Below are positions 25,215-32,294 of a stretch of 38,579 nt of DNA, in pieces. Source of the DNA: an uncultured Lachnospiraceae bacterium (lineage in GTDB: Bacteria; Bacillota; Clostridia; Lachnospirales; Lachnospiraceae); NCBI GenBank assembly GCA_946536155.1, contig CAMNEB010000006.1:1-38579 (forward strand), in the 5' to 3' direction. The position numbers and the translations under genes are program-made. A model generated the notes under the pieces. That model was given only the letters and a program-made list of their open reading frames with translations, did no database searches and was not told where the DNA came from. Position 1 is the first letter of the stretch. Each line of letters starts with the position of its first letter.

Positions 25215-26009
25215 TCAGTTTTCTTCAGTGGCAGATGTATTTTCTCCGCCCTCTTCAGCGGAATCCTCTTCCGCTGCTTCTTTTCCGGCAACTGCAGAGA
25301 CGATGGGCTCTCCGGCTTCATCATTTCCGGACGTTTTTTCCGCCTCTTTTGCCGCAGCATTTGCAGCAGCCACAAGAAGTTCGTTGAGCTTCTCGACATA
25401 TTTGTTCATATCCGAAACATCGTCATCATCGAGGAATCCCTTCTGATAATCGGACAGGGAATTGTAGAGATTCAGAAGTCCGGTGATCGTATTGCCGTGA
25501 TCCTTGATATTTACGGAATCGATCGAAGGAAGATCCTTTATCTCTTTTGCAAAATCCTTTGCGATGCTCTCCGCATTTGAATATTCGCTGCTGATGGCAG
25601 TGACCATATCCTTTGCGGCGTAGAGATTTCCGTCTATTGAAAAATATGCCTTGCCATCCTCGAATGTGACAAAATCCACGAATCCGCGGACTTCCGAGGT
25701 CTTGCCGCCGGAATCGGTACTCTCTATGATGACCTCCTTGCCGACAAAGGAACTGTATCTTGAAAGTTCCATCGTGGTGGACATGTTGTTGAGAGCTTCT
25801 ACCTGTGAGAACTGGGCATACTGAGAGATATACTCGGTATTTGAAGTGGGTTCAAGCGGATCCTGGTATTTCATCTGAGCGACGAGCAGCTGCAGGAACG
25901 CATCCTTATCCATGCCGGAATTAGACTGCGTATTTTCCGAAGAAAGCGAATTCTGGGAAGCTGATGTCACTATCTCACCGTTTTTGACGGTTGCTGAAAC
26001 AGACGCCAT
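25215..26009 (-). CDS. flgD: Hook-capping protein FlgD with long acidic tail
   Basis: FlgD caps the growing hook so that FlgE can add. I start it at 26009 (264 residues), where AAAGGAG lies 5-6 bp upstream; an upstream in-frame codon at 26054 would add 15 unlike residues. The N-terminal half is classic FlgD: MDKDAFLQLLVAQMKYQDP and NTEYISQYAQFSQVEALNNM, then a beta-rich segment to about residue 130. The C-terminal half is unusual: a predicted helical stretch (about 130-205) and a Glu/Ala/Gly-rich acidic tail. The usual Ig-like/tudor cap domains are not evident. Confidence 0.92.
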   Translation of the reverse strand: MASVSATVKNGEIVTSASQNSLSSENTQSNSGMDKDAFLQLLVAQMKYQDPLEPTSNTEYISQYAQFSQVEALNNMSTTMELSRYSSFVGKEVIIESTDSGGKTSEVRGFVDFVTFEDGKAYFSIDGNLYAAKDMVTAISSEYSNAESIAKDFAKEIKDLPSIDSVNIKDHGNTITGLLNLYNSLSDYQKGFLDDDDVSDMNKYVEKLNELLVAAANAAAKEAEKTSGNDEAGEPIVSAVAGKEAAEEDSAEEGGENTSATEEN

Positions 26010-26024
26010 ATATACTCCTTTCTG

Positions 26025-26043
26025 ATGCCGGCTCATCCGGCAT
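26025..26043. other. GCCGG-N5-CCGGC stem-loop before flgD
   Basis: A perfect 7-bp stem (atgccgg, loop ctcat, ccggcat) lies in the 54-bp fliK-flgD gap, ending just before the flgD ribosome site. No T tract follows on the minus strand. It shares the GCCGG-N5-CCGGC core with the hairpin at 30378-30398. It may affect mRNA stability or flgD translation. Confidence 0.5.
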
Positions 26044-26063
26044 ATCAGTTTCAAAAGCCCCGG

Positions 26064-27428
26064 TCAGGCCATGTAGTCAACCTTGTTTCCGTTTGCGGCC
26101 ATCATCTCCGCCGCAATACGCTCATCCTCTTCCATATCCGAGGTATCGAGTTCATCTATTCCTTCAAGATCGATCCTTCTGCTCCTTCTCGAGCTGCCGG
26201 GATTTCTCTCTTCTCCGGCTCCGGAACCCGAATCCAGATTACCTTCGAAGCTGTGTGAAGCAACCGTCACCTCAACCGCATCAACTCTTATGCCCTGGGC
26301 TTCGAGCTGCTCGTTAAGTCTTACCATCTGGCTCTCAACAGCCGCTCTGACCGCTTCGTTTTCGGTAACAAAGCTTGCGGTTATGACACCGGAATTGTTG
26401 GTGACGTGGATCTGAAGAGTTCCGAGTGATGCGGGATGCAGCTGCATCTCGACATCCGAAAGATCACCGTCCGTAAAAACCTTCATCTGATCGAGTATCT
26501 GATCGGCTATCTCTCTGGGATCCGGAGTGTAGAAGGTCTGAGGCGCTTCTGCAGCGATTTCCTGAGTACCGTTAAATGTTCCGGGAGCAAAACTATTTGC
26601 ATCAAAAGCATTTTCGGTACCATGTTCTCCGTTATCGGAGCCCTTTTGCTTTGCAGATTCCTGTGCGGAGGAAAGAACTACGCTCTCTCCGCTCCTTGTT
26701 CCTTCGGCATTTTCGGAAACCTTTTCAAGTTCTCCTTCGGAATTTCTCACAAATCTCGTAACGGATTCTTCCGAAGCCTTTCCATTGCCTGCAGACTCTT
26801 CAAGGAGAGCCTTCAGTTCAGACATGCTAAGACCGCCATCTTCGCTTTCTGCCGACAGGATATCCGACAGTGCCTCCATTCCGTCTCTGAAGATCCCGTA
26901 ATTCTCTTCATTCGTAAGAAGAGTCACACCGGATTCTTCACCGAGAACGGACATAAGGAACGCACTTAAGGTATCTCTGTCCAGAAGACCCATGGCGTCA
27001 AGTCCGGAAGCTTCGAGCATATCCTCAAGCTCTCCGGGACTTATGTTCAGTATATCCGCAAGTCTGTTTTCCAGTTCCATGGCTGCGGCGGAAAGTGTTT
27101 CCTGTGCGGATACTATTTCCTCATCCGTGAGCATCTTGCCTTTATCGGAAATCTTTTCGTTTCTTTCCGAGGCTGTTTCGGAGCTTTCCCTGCTCCTCAC
27201 ATCTGTCTTAGTGCCATCGGATCTTTTATAAGCGATATCACCGGTTTCAGGCTTCCGGTCAGCGCCGGTGTTCTCCGGGGGATTCGTGCCCGCGGAAATG
27301 CCCTTTGCCTGATCGTTCCATATGCTCCTGAAGTCGCTTCCCTGATCGGTATTTACTCTGGAAGATGCGGCAGACGGAATGATCTGTTCGCTCAGACCCA
27401 TGGCATCAGTGATAGGTGTGATGCCCAT
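26064..27428 (-). CDS. fliK: Hook-length control protein FliK
   Basis: FliK measures the hook and triggers FlhB to change export specificity. The 454-residue protein has a long Ser/Glu/Gly-rich disordered region with helical patches (about 1-300). The conserved C-terminal domain (about 320-405) includes VEMQLHPASLGTLQIHV and VRAAVESQMVRLNEQLEAQGI. An Arg/Ser-rich and acidic tail follows. The N-terminal part is variable in all FliK proteins, so the call rests on the C-terminal domain and the place before flgD. AAAGGA precedes the ATG at 27428, and a sigma-D promoter lies about 65 bp upstream. Confidence 0.93.
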   Translation of the reverse strand: MGITPITDAMGLSEQIIPSAASSRVNTDQGSDFRSIWNDQAKGISAGTNPPENTGADRKPETGDIAYKRSDGTKTDVRSRESSETASERNEKISDKGKMLTDEEIVSAQETLSAAAMELENRLADILNISPGELEDMLEASGLDAMGLLDRDTLSAFLMSVLGEESGVTLLTNEENYGIFRDGMEALSDILSAESEDGGLSMSELKALLEESAGNGKASEESVTRFVRNSEGELEKVSENAEGTRSGESVVLSSAQESAKQKGSDNGEHGTENAFDANSFAPGTFNGTQEIAAEAPQTFYTPDPREIADQILDQMKVFTDGDLSDVEMQLHPASLGTLQIHVTNNSGVITASFVTENEAVRAAVESQMVRLNEQLEAQGIRVDAVEVTVASHSFEGNLDSGSGAGEERNPGSSRRSRRIDLEGIDELDTSDMEEDERIAAEMMAANGNKVDYMA

Positions 27429-27490
27429 ATATTTATCGTCCTTTCTCCCTTGCGGGGGTAATTGTGGCAGGACAGACCCTGCTGGAAAAT

Positions 27491-27517
27491 ATATCGGCAG
27501 CCCGCCCGAAAATCTTA
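27491..27517 (-). promoter_or_regulatory. Sigma-28 (sigma-D) promoter for fliK and downstream hook genes
   Basis: On the minus strand, TAAG (27514-27517) is followed by a 15-bp spacer and a perfect GCCGATAT (27491-27498). The known sigma-D consensus in B. subtilis is TAAA-N15-GCCGATAT, so only one base differs. The extended -35 reads TAAGATTT, close to TAAAGTTT of enteric sigma-28. It lies in the fliK leader and points at fliK. Confidence 0.8.
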
Positions 27518-27556
27518 ACCTGCAAGTCAGGCTGTGTTTATGCGTATGTGATCAAG

Positions 27557-27599
27557 TGCCTCACACTGTAAAAGACCCGTAAAAAGATTATGTGAGGCA
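27557..27599. other. Nine-bp stem-loop after the MotE/YlxF-like gene
   Basis: The arms tgcctcaca (27557-27565) and tgtgaggca (27591-27599) enclose 25 bases. It starts 9 bp after the stop of the MotE/YlxF-like gene. No T tract follows on the minus strand, so it may be a partial terminator or an mRNA end-protecting structure rather than a full terminator. The sigma-D promoter lies just beyond it. Confidence 0.5.
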
Positions 27600-27607
27600 G
27601 CTAAGAT

Positions 27608-28489
27608 TTAATTCATGGGATCCAGTATCTTTGTGATCCTTGCGGCGACATCCTTGTCCATCTGGTTAAAAATGGCCGCTCTGTCTTCTGCATTCATGGC
27701 TCCCAGAATCCTCGCGGCAAGCTGGATTCCCTCGGTATCTGTCATCTTTTCAAAAAGAGCTGCAGCCTCCTTGGGCTTCATGTTCGAATATGCATTGACA
27801 TAATCCTGGATCTCTTTGGAGACCTGAAGTTCCTCAACGACCTGTTTGTAAAGGAATTCAGCCGTCGTAGGGTCCATGGATTCATAATATTTTGCGTATG
27901 CTTCGGCTCCGGGTCCCTTTTCGGAATAAATGACTTCTTCGTAGAACTCGTTACGGATCCTCTGGAAATCAACCTGCATGGTCTCAAACTCGGAAAGTCT
28001 GGTGACCTCGGCTTCAAGTGCCGCTATCCTCTCATCCTTGGTGGATGATGCTCCCTTTATCGCATCAAGTTCCGTCTCGAGGGCATAGATCCTGTTCACG
28101 GCATCCTTGAGATTGGTATAGCCGCCGTACATCTCGGTATCTAATGTCTCCGAGACTGCGGAGGAGGGAAGGATCTTGTTGATCACGGGAACATCTCGGA
28201 GCACGGGAGCAAGAACATTGCTTCCGAATCCGCCAACATCAAGCTTTATGACGACGACGATCACAGCAAGCCACAGGAGCACTATGAAGACAGTCGCTAT
28301 AAAGGTGACAAATCCTCCGCCTTCTTCATCCCCTTCAAGTTCCTCTTCCTGTTTAGCTATTTCCCTGGCACGCTGTTTTGCCTCTTTTTTCCTGTCTGCC
28401 TGTTCTTTCTTCAGTTTTTTCTTTTCTTCCTGAAGACGCTTTTTCTCTTCTTTGGCAGCCTTCTCTTCCGGTGTAAGTTCTTTAGCCAT
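27608..28489 (-). CDS. MotE/YlxF-like membrane protein with MgtE_N-type domain
   Basis: This 293-residue protein has a highly charged Lys/Glu-rich N-terminus (about 1-55, probably coiled coil) and one membrane helix (about 60-82). A second coiled coil follows (about 128-175), then a C-terminal helical repeat domain like MgtE_N/MotE (MKPKEAAALFEKMTD, ARILGAMNAEDRAAIF, ITKILDPMN). B. subtilis ylxF holds the same place between fliJ and fliK, and MotE of alpha-proteobacteria is a periplasmic motor/stator chaperone of similar build. The function here is inferred. The start overlaps the fliJ end by 8 bp. Confidence 0.8.
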   Translation of the reverse strand: MAKELTPEEKAAKEEKKRLQEEKKKLKKEQADRKKEAKQRAREIAKQEEELEGDEEGGGFVTFIATVFIVLLWLAVIVVVIKLDVGGFGSNVLAPVLRDVPVINKILPSSAVSETLDTEMYGGYTNLKDAVNRIYALETELDAIKGASSTKDERIAALEAEVTRLSEFETMQVDFQRIRNEFYEEVIYSEKGPGAEAYAKYYESMDPTTAEFLYKQVVEELQVSKEIQDYVNAYSNMKPKEAAALFEKMTDTEGIQLAARILGAMNAEDRAAIFNQMDKDVAARITKILDPMN

Positions 28490-28937
28490 TATCCGTTACC
28501 TTCTGTCCGTAAGTATATGTGGTAAGTTCATCGATGGATTTGCTCTCGGATCTGTTCTCCTCGCGCACAAATTCATCAAATTGCTTTTCTTTCAGTTTTT
28601 CGTGTGTCTTTCTTTCCTTTACAGCATCCTCGAGTTCGGATCTTGCTGCCTCAAGTGCCTCTTGAGCCTTTCTGACCCTGACCTTCTGCGCAGCGATCTG
28701 CTCGTTGCAGATGATCCGGGACATCTGTGAGTCCTCAATATCATGCATGTTCAGGTTGCCCTTTAAGACCTCCACAGCATGTCTTTCGATCTCATCAAGC
28801 TTTACATAAAGAGCATCAAGCTCCGCCTGCTTTTCATCAAGGTTTCTCTTGGCATCGCCGAATGCCTGTCTGGCCTGAGTCTCCATCTTCTCCTTGATGC
28901 TCAGGATATTCTGCATTTTATATCTGAATCTGGCCAT
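28482..28937 (-). CDS. fliJ: Flagellar export chaperone/stalk protein FliJ
   Basis: This 151-residue protein is almost wholly coiled coil (pattern such as KRNLDEKQAELDALYVKLDEIERH), beginning with FRYKMQNILSIKEKMETQ, the typical FliJ start. FliJ is the central stalk of the FliI ATPase ring and recycles export chaperones. Sequence alone is weakly diagnostic, but length, coiled coil and the place right after fliI make the call firm. The ATG at 28937 has GGAGG upstream. Confidence 0.93.
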   Translation of the reverse strand: MARFRYKMQNILSIKEKMETQARQAFGDAKRNLDEKQAELDALYVKLDEIERHAVEVLKGNLNMHDIEDSQMSRIICNEQIAAQKVRVRKAQEALEAARSELEDAVKERKTHEKLKEKQFDEFVREENRSESKSIDELTTYTYGQKVTDNG

Positions 28938-28968
28938 AAGACCTCCCGGCCGGAACGGTCAAGAGAAA

Positions 28969-30315
28969 TTATCCGGTCTGTTTATCCGTAAAAAGATCTT
29001 CCAAAAGCGCAACACTCTCTTCGAATGTGTACTTTGCATCGGTATCCTGGCAGAGGAATCCGTTGACGGCATCGATCTTGCTGATGGCATAGTCGATGTT
29101 CGGGTTGGATCCGCTCTTGTAAGCACCGATATTGATAAGGTCCTCCGCCTCGTTGTATGTGGCGAGGACGGTCTTGAGCCTGCTGGCAGCGGCCTTATGC
29201 TTCTTGTCGCATATAGATCCCATACATCTGGAAATGCTCATGAGAACATCGATGGCGGGATAATGGTTCTTGTGACCCAGCTTTCTGTCAAGCATTATAT
29301 GTCCGTCCAATATGCTTCGTGCGGTATCGGTGATGGGTTCGTTGAAATCATCTCCGTCCACGAGAACCGTATACAGTCCGGTTATGGAGCCTTTATCGCT
29401 TCTGCCGGCTCTTTCAAGGAGCTTGGGCATCTCTGAATAAACGCTGGGCGGATATCCTCTTGTTACGGGAGGCTCACCGCTCGCAAGTCCTATCTCACGC
29501 TGTGCCATGGAAAATCTCGTAAGGGAGTCCATCATAAGGAGAACATCCTCCCCTTGGTCCCTGAAATATTCGGCAATGGCAGTTGCCGTAAGAGCCGCTT
29601 TTTTCCTCTCGAGTGCGGGGCGGTCCGAGGTTGCCACAACCACGACGCTCCTCTTCATACCCTCTTCACCCAGGTCTCTTTCTATGAACTCTCTGACCTC
29701 TCTGCCTCGCTCTCCGATGAGTGCGATGACGTTTATGTCGGCTTTGGTATTTCTTGCGAACATACCCATAAGGGTGGATTTACCGACGCCGGAACCGGCA
29801 AAGATTCCGATACGCTGGCCCTTGCCGAGGGTGATCATACCGTCAACGGCCTTGACGCCCAGCGGCAGCACTTCATCGATTATGGCTCTGTGCATGGGAT
29901 CCGGAGGCGTGTTCTCGACAGAATATTTCTCACCTTCGATAACGGTCCCGTCAGTGGGCTGTCCGAGGGCATTCAGGGTCTTTCCAAGAAGCTCTCCGGA
30001 AACATTTACCATCAGCGGATAGCCGGTATTTATGACCATGCTCCCGAGTCCGATACCGTCGGTAACACCGTAGGGCATCAGAAGGGTCTTCTTATCCTTG
30101 AATCCTACCACTTCAGCGAGTATCACCTCATCGCTTTCGGCATCAACATCATCCCCCTTGGGAACGATCCTGCAGAGGTCTCCGAGTCTGGCATCGGGAC
30201 CCGCCGATTCGATGGTCAGGCCGACGATATTTATGACCTTTCCCATCTTTTTGAAAAAAGTATAATTAACGGCTTTATTGTATTTTGAATAGTCGATCTC
30301 TTTCAGATTGATCAT
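28969..30315 (-). CDS. fliI: Flagellum-specific export ATPase FliI
   Basis: FliI is the hexameric ATPase that unfolds and delivers export substrates. It has 448 residues: an N-terminal beta barrel (VINIVGLTIESAGPDARLGDLC), then the catalytic core with Walker A GSGVGKS (174-180). GERGREVREFIERDLG and LLMMDSLTRFSMAQREI (Walker B region) follow, with a C-terminal helical domain. The ATG at 30315 has a weak ribosome site and follows an 88-bp gap with a strong hairpin, unlike most tightly packed neighbours. Confidence 0.98.
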   Translation of the reverse strand: MINLKEIDYSKYNKAVNYTFFKKMGKVINIVGLTIESAGPDARLGDLCRIVPKGDDVDAESDEVILAEVVGFKDKKTLLMPYGVTDGIGLGSMVINTGYPLMVNVSGELLGKTLNALGQPTDGTVIEGEKYSVENTPPDPMHRAIIDEVLPLGVKAVDGMITLGKGQRIGIFAGSGVGKSTLMGMFARNTKADINVIALIGERGREVREFIERDLGEEGMKRSVVVVATSDRPALERKKAALTATAIAEYFRDQGEDVLLMMDSLTRFSMAQREIGLASGEPPVTRGYPPSVYSEMPKLLERAGRSDKGSITGLYTVLVDGDDFNEPITDTARSILDGHIMLDRKLGHKNHYPAIDVLMSISRCMGSICDKKHKAAASRLKTVLATYNEAEDLINIGAYKSGSNPNIDYAISKIDAVNGFLCQDTDAKYTFEESVALLEDLFTDKQTG

Positions 30316-30377
30316 CGTAAGCTCTGCCCGGATGCATAAAGATATTTTGCCGGTATGATATTTGGCCGATATATTTT

Positions 30378-30398
30378 AAGGCCGGTAAAGCCGGCCTT
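30378..30398. other. GC-rich stem-loop between fliH and fliI
   Basis: A perfect 8-bp stem (aaggccgg, loop taaag, ccggcctt) lies 6 bp after the fliH stop. On the minus strand the following bases are AAAATATAT rather than a T tract, so full termination is doubtful. It may serve as an attenuator, or as an mRNA processing or protection site between the two genes. Confidence 0.6.
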
Positions 30399-30403
30399 AT
30401 AAC

Positions 30404-31264
30404 CTACTCTTCTTTGCCGGAATAGGACAGCATCTTTAATCTTGTTGAAAGCTCCGAAAGTTCGGTTCCGAGGCTGCAGTCAAATATGCCGCCGTCGGTC
30501 TCGATCATGCAGGAATCGGGAGGAAGGGAGATATCCTCCATTATCTCTATCACGCTTCCCGGAGTCTTGACAGCCTCTTCAAGCTGATTCTTGCGGGAAT
30601 TGACATAATCGTAATTGTCCTTGCTGATATGGATCAGGAAGCTCCTTGAACCCTCGATATTCCTCAGTGCATCGGCAACAAGGTGTCCGGCTATGGTCTT
30701 GTGGATCTTAAGATCGGTCTTGAGCACATGCTCGTATACGTCGGTTATCCTGTCCACAAGCTCGGGCTCCATATCGTTGAATCTCTTCTGATAAAGGTCC
30801 TCGAGTCTGTCCTTTTCTTCATCAAGAGCATCCATCTTGCTCTTATACTCAGCTTCGGCTTTGACCGTACCTTCTTTGAAGCCTTCGCGGTATCCCTTTG
30901 CTTTGGCTTCGTCAAACATCCTGACGGATTCATCCCTTGCGGCTTTTTCCGTCTGTTCCGCTTCTTTTCTTGCTTCCTCTATGATCCTGGCAGCCTCTGC
31001 GCGTGCCGAAGATATGATGGTATCGGGATCGCCGGGTTCCTCCGTAGGGAGATCCGGAACAAAATCGGGAGGAGCGGTCACTCCCTCAACAAGCTCATCG
31101 ACACCGGCGGTATCGGCATTTATGCCTTCAACGAAACCGGAATTCTCGGGTCTCTGCATCTTCAGAGCCAGAGCATCAATGCGCTTTTTGACAAGCTCGT
31201 TCATATCTATGACGCGCCTGTCATTTCCCATGTTCATATAAGAAGTTTTATACAGATTAGACAA
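30404..31264 (-). CDS. fliH: Flagellar assembly protein FliH
   Basis: FliH binds and regulates the FliI ATPase and tethers it to the C ring. The 286-residue protein has a variable N-terminal region, a long helical segment (about 85-165) rich in Glu, Ala and Lys and containing the typical AKAKGYREGFKEG, and a C-terminal V-ATPase E-like domain (about 175-286). The start is TTG at 31264, overlapping the fliG stop by 8 bp, with GGGGATGAG upstream. ATG codons at 31237 and 31231 are alternatives but lack ribosome sites. Confidence 0.92.
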   Translation of the reverse strand: MSNLYKTSYMNMGNDRRVIDMNELVKKRIDALALKMQRPENSGFVEGINADTAGVDELVEGVTAPPDFVPDLPTEEPGDPDTIISSARAEAARIIEEARKEAEQTEKAARDESVRMFDEAKAKGYREGFKEGTVKAEAEYKSKMDALDEEKDRLEDLYQKRFNDMEPELVDRITDVYEHVLKTDLKIHKTIAGHLVADALRNIEGSRSFLIHISKDNYDYVNSRKNQLEEAVKTPGSVIEIMEDISLPPDSCMIETDGGIFDCSLGTELSELSTRLKMLSYSGKEE

Positions 31265-32273
31265 CTATCTCATCCCCACCGCCTCTGGAGATGATTATCT
31301 CGCCCGAATCCTCCAGTTTACGGATTATTGTAACTATCTTCTGCTGAGCTTCCTCAACATCCTTCATACGCACAGGTCCCATGAATTCCATATCCTCTTT
31401 GATCATGGTTGCAAGACGCTTGGAAAGGTTGTTGAAAATAGCATTCTGGACCTGTTCATTGGCTGCTTTGAGAGCAATGCCGAGATCGTTGTTGTCGACA
31501 TCACGCAGCACTCTCTGTATGGATCTGTCGTCCAGAAGAAGGATATCTTCGAAGACGAACATCTTCTTCCTGATCTCCTCCGCAAGTTCGGGCTCCTCGA
31601 TCTCCAGAGATTCCATGATATGCTTCTCTGTTCCGCGGTCCACGGAATTGAGTATCTCGACGACGGAATCGACTCCGCCGATGATGGTGTAATCCTGATT
31701 GACCAGTGAGGCGAGCTTCTGCTCCAGGATGGATTCGACTTCTTTAATGACATCGGGACTGGTCCTGTCCATGACCGCGATCCTTCTCGCAACGTCAGCC
31801 TGTCTGTCCGGTGCAAGTCCGGAAATGATCTGGGCTGCCTGGTTGGGTGCAAGGTAGGAAAGGATAAGTGCGATGGTCTGAGGATGCTCATCCTGAATAA
31901 AGTTGATGAGCTGTGAAGCATCGGTCTTGCGGACGAATTCGAAGGGCTTGACCTGAAGTGATGCGGTAAGTCTTCCGATGACATCCATGGCTTTTTCGGA
32001 ACCCAGGGATTTCTCCAGGAGCTCTCTGGCATAGCCTATACCGCCTTCGGCGATATACTGCTGGGCAAGGCAGACTCCGTAGAATTCCTCGAGGACCGCT
32101 TCCTTGACATCCGGCGCGACAGTCCTGGTATTTGCAATCTCAAGCGTGAGCTCTTCTATCTCCTCTTCCTTGAGGTGCTTAAATATCCCGGCACTCCTCT
32201 CGGGGCCGAGTGTGATCAAAAGGATCGCAGCCTTCTGAACACCGCTTATTTCATTTGATGATGAAACCGCCAT
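31257..32273 (-). CDS. fliG: Flagellar motor switch protein FliG
   Basis: FliG couples the stator to rotation. The 338 residues show the N-terminal domain binding FliF (QKAAILLITLGPERSAGIFKHL), the middle domain with the EHPQTIALILSYL signature, and the C-terminal torque domain with alternating charges (FEDILLLDDRSIQRVLRDVD). All three domains are intact and the length is standard. The ATG at 32273 has AAGGAGATAG upstream, and the gene follows fliF by 21 bp. Confidence 0.98.
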   Translation of the reverse strand: MAVSSSNEISGVQKAAILLITLGPERSAGIFKHLKEEEIEELTLEIANTRTVAPDVKEAVLEEFYGVCLAQQYIAEGGIGYARELLEKSLGSEKAMDVIGRLTASLQVKPFEFVRKTDASQLINFIQDEHPQTIALILSYLAPNQAAQIISGLAPDRQADVARRIAVMDRTSPDVIKEVESILEQKLASLVNQDYTIIGGVDSVVEILNSVDRGTEKHIMESLEIEEPELAEEIRKKMFVFEDILLLDDRSIQRVLRDVDNNDLGIALKAANEQVQNAIFNNLSKRLATMIKEDMEFMGPVRMKDVEEAQQKIVTIIRKLEDSGEIIISRGGGDEIVV

Positions 32274-32294
32274 ATTAAAGCTATCTCCTTATGA

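Noticed and set aside
30365-30372. Perfect GCCGATAT on the plus strand in the fliH-fliI gap
   Set aside because: No TAAA-like -35 lies 15 bp upstream (the nearest TAAA is 24 bp away), and it points away from the genes, so I treat it as chance.
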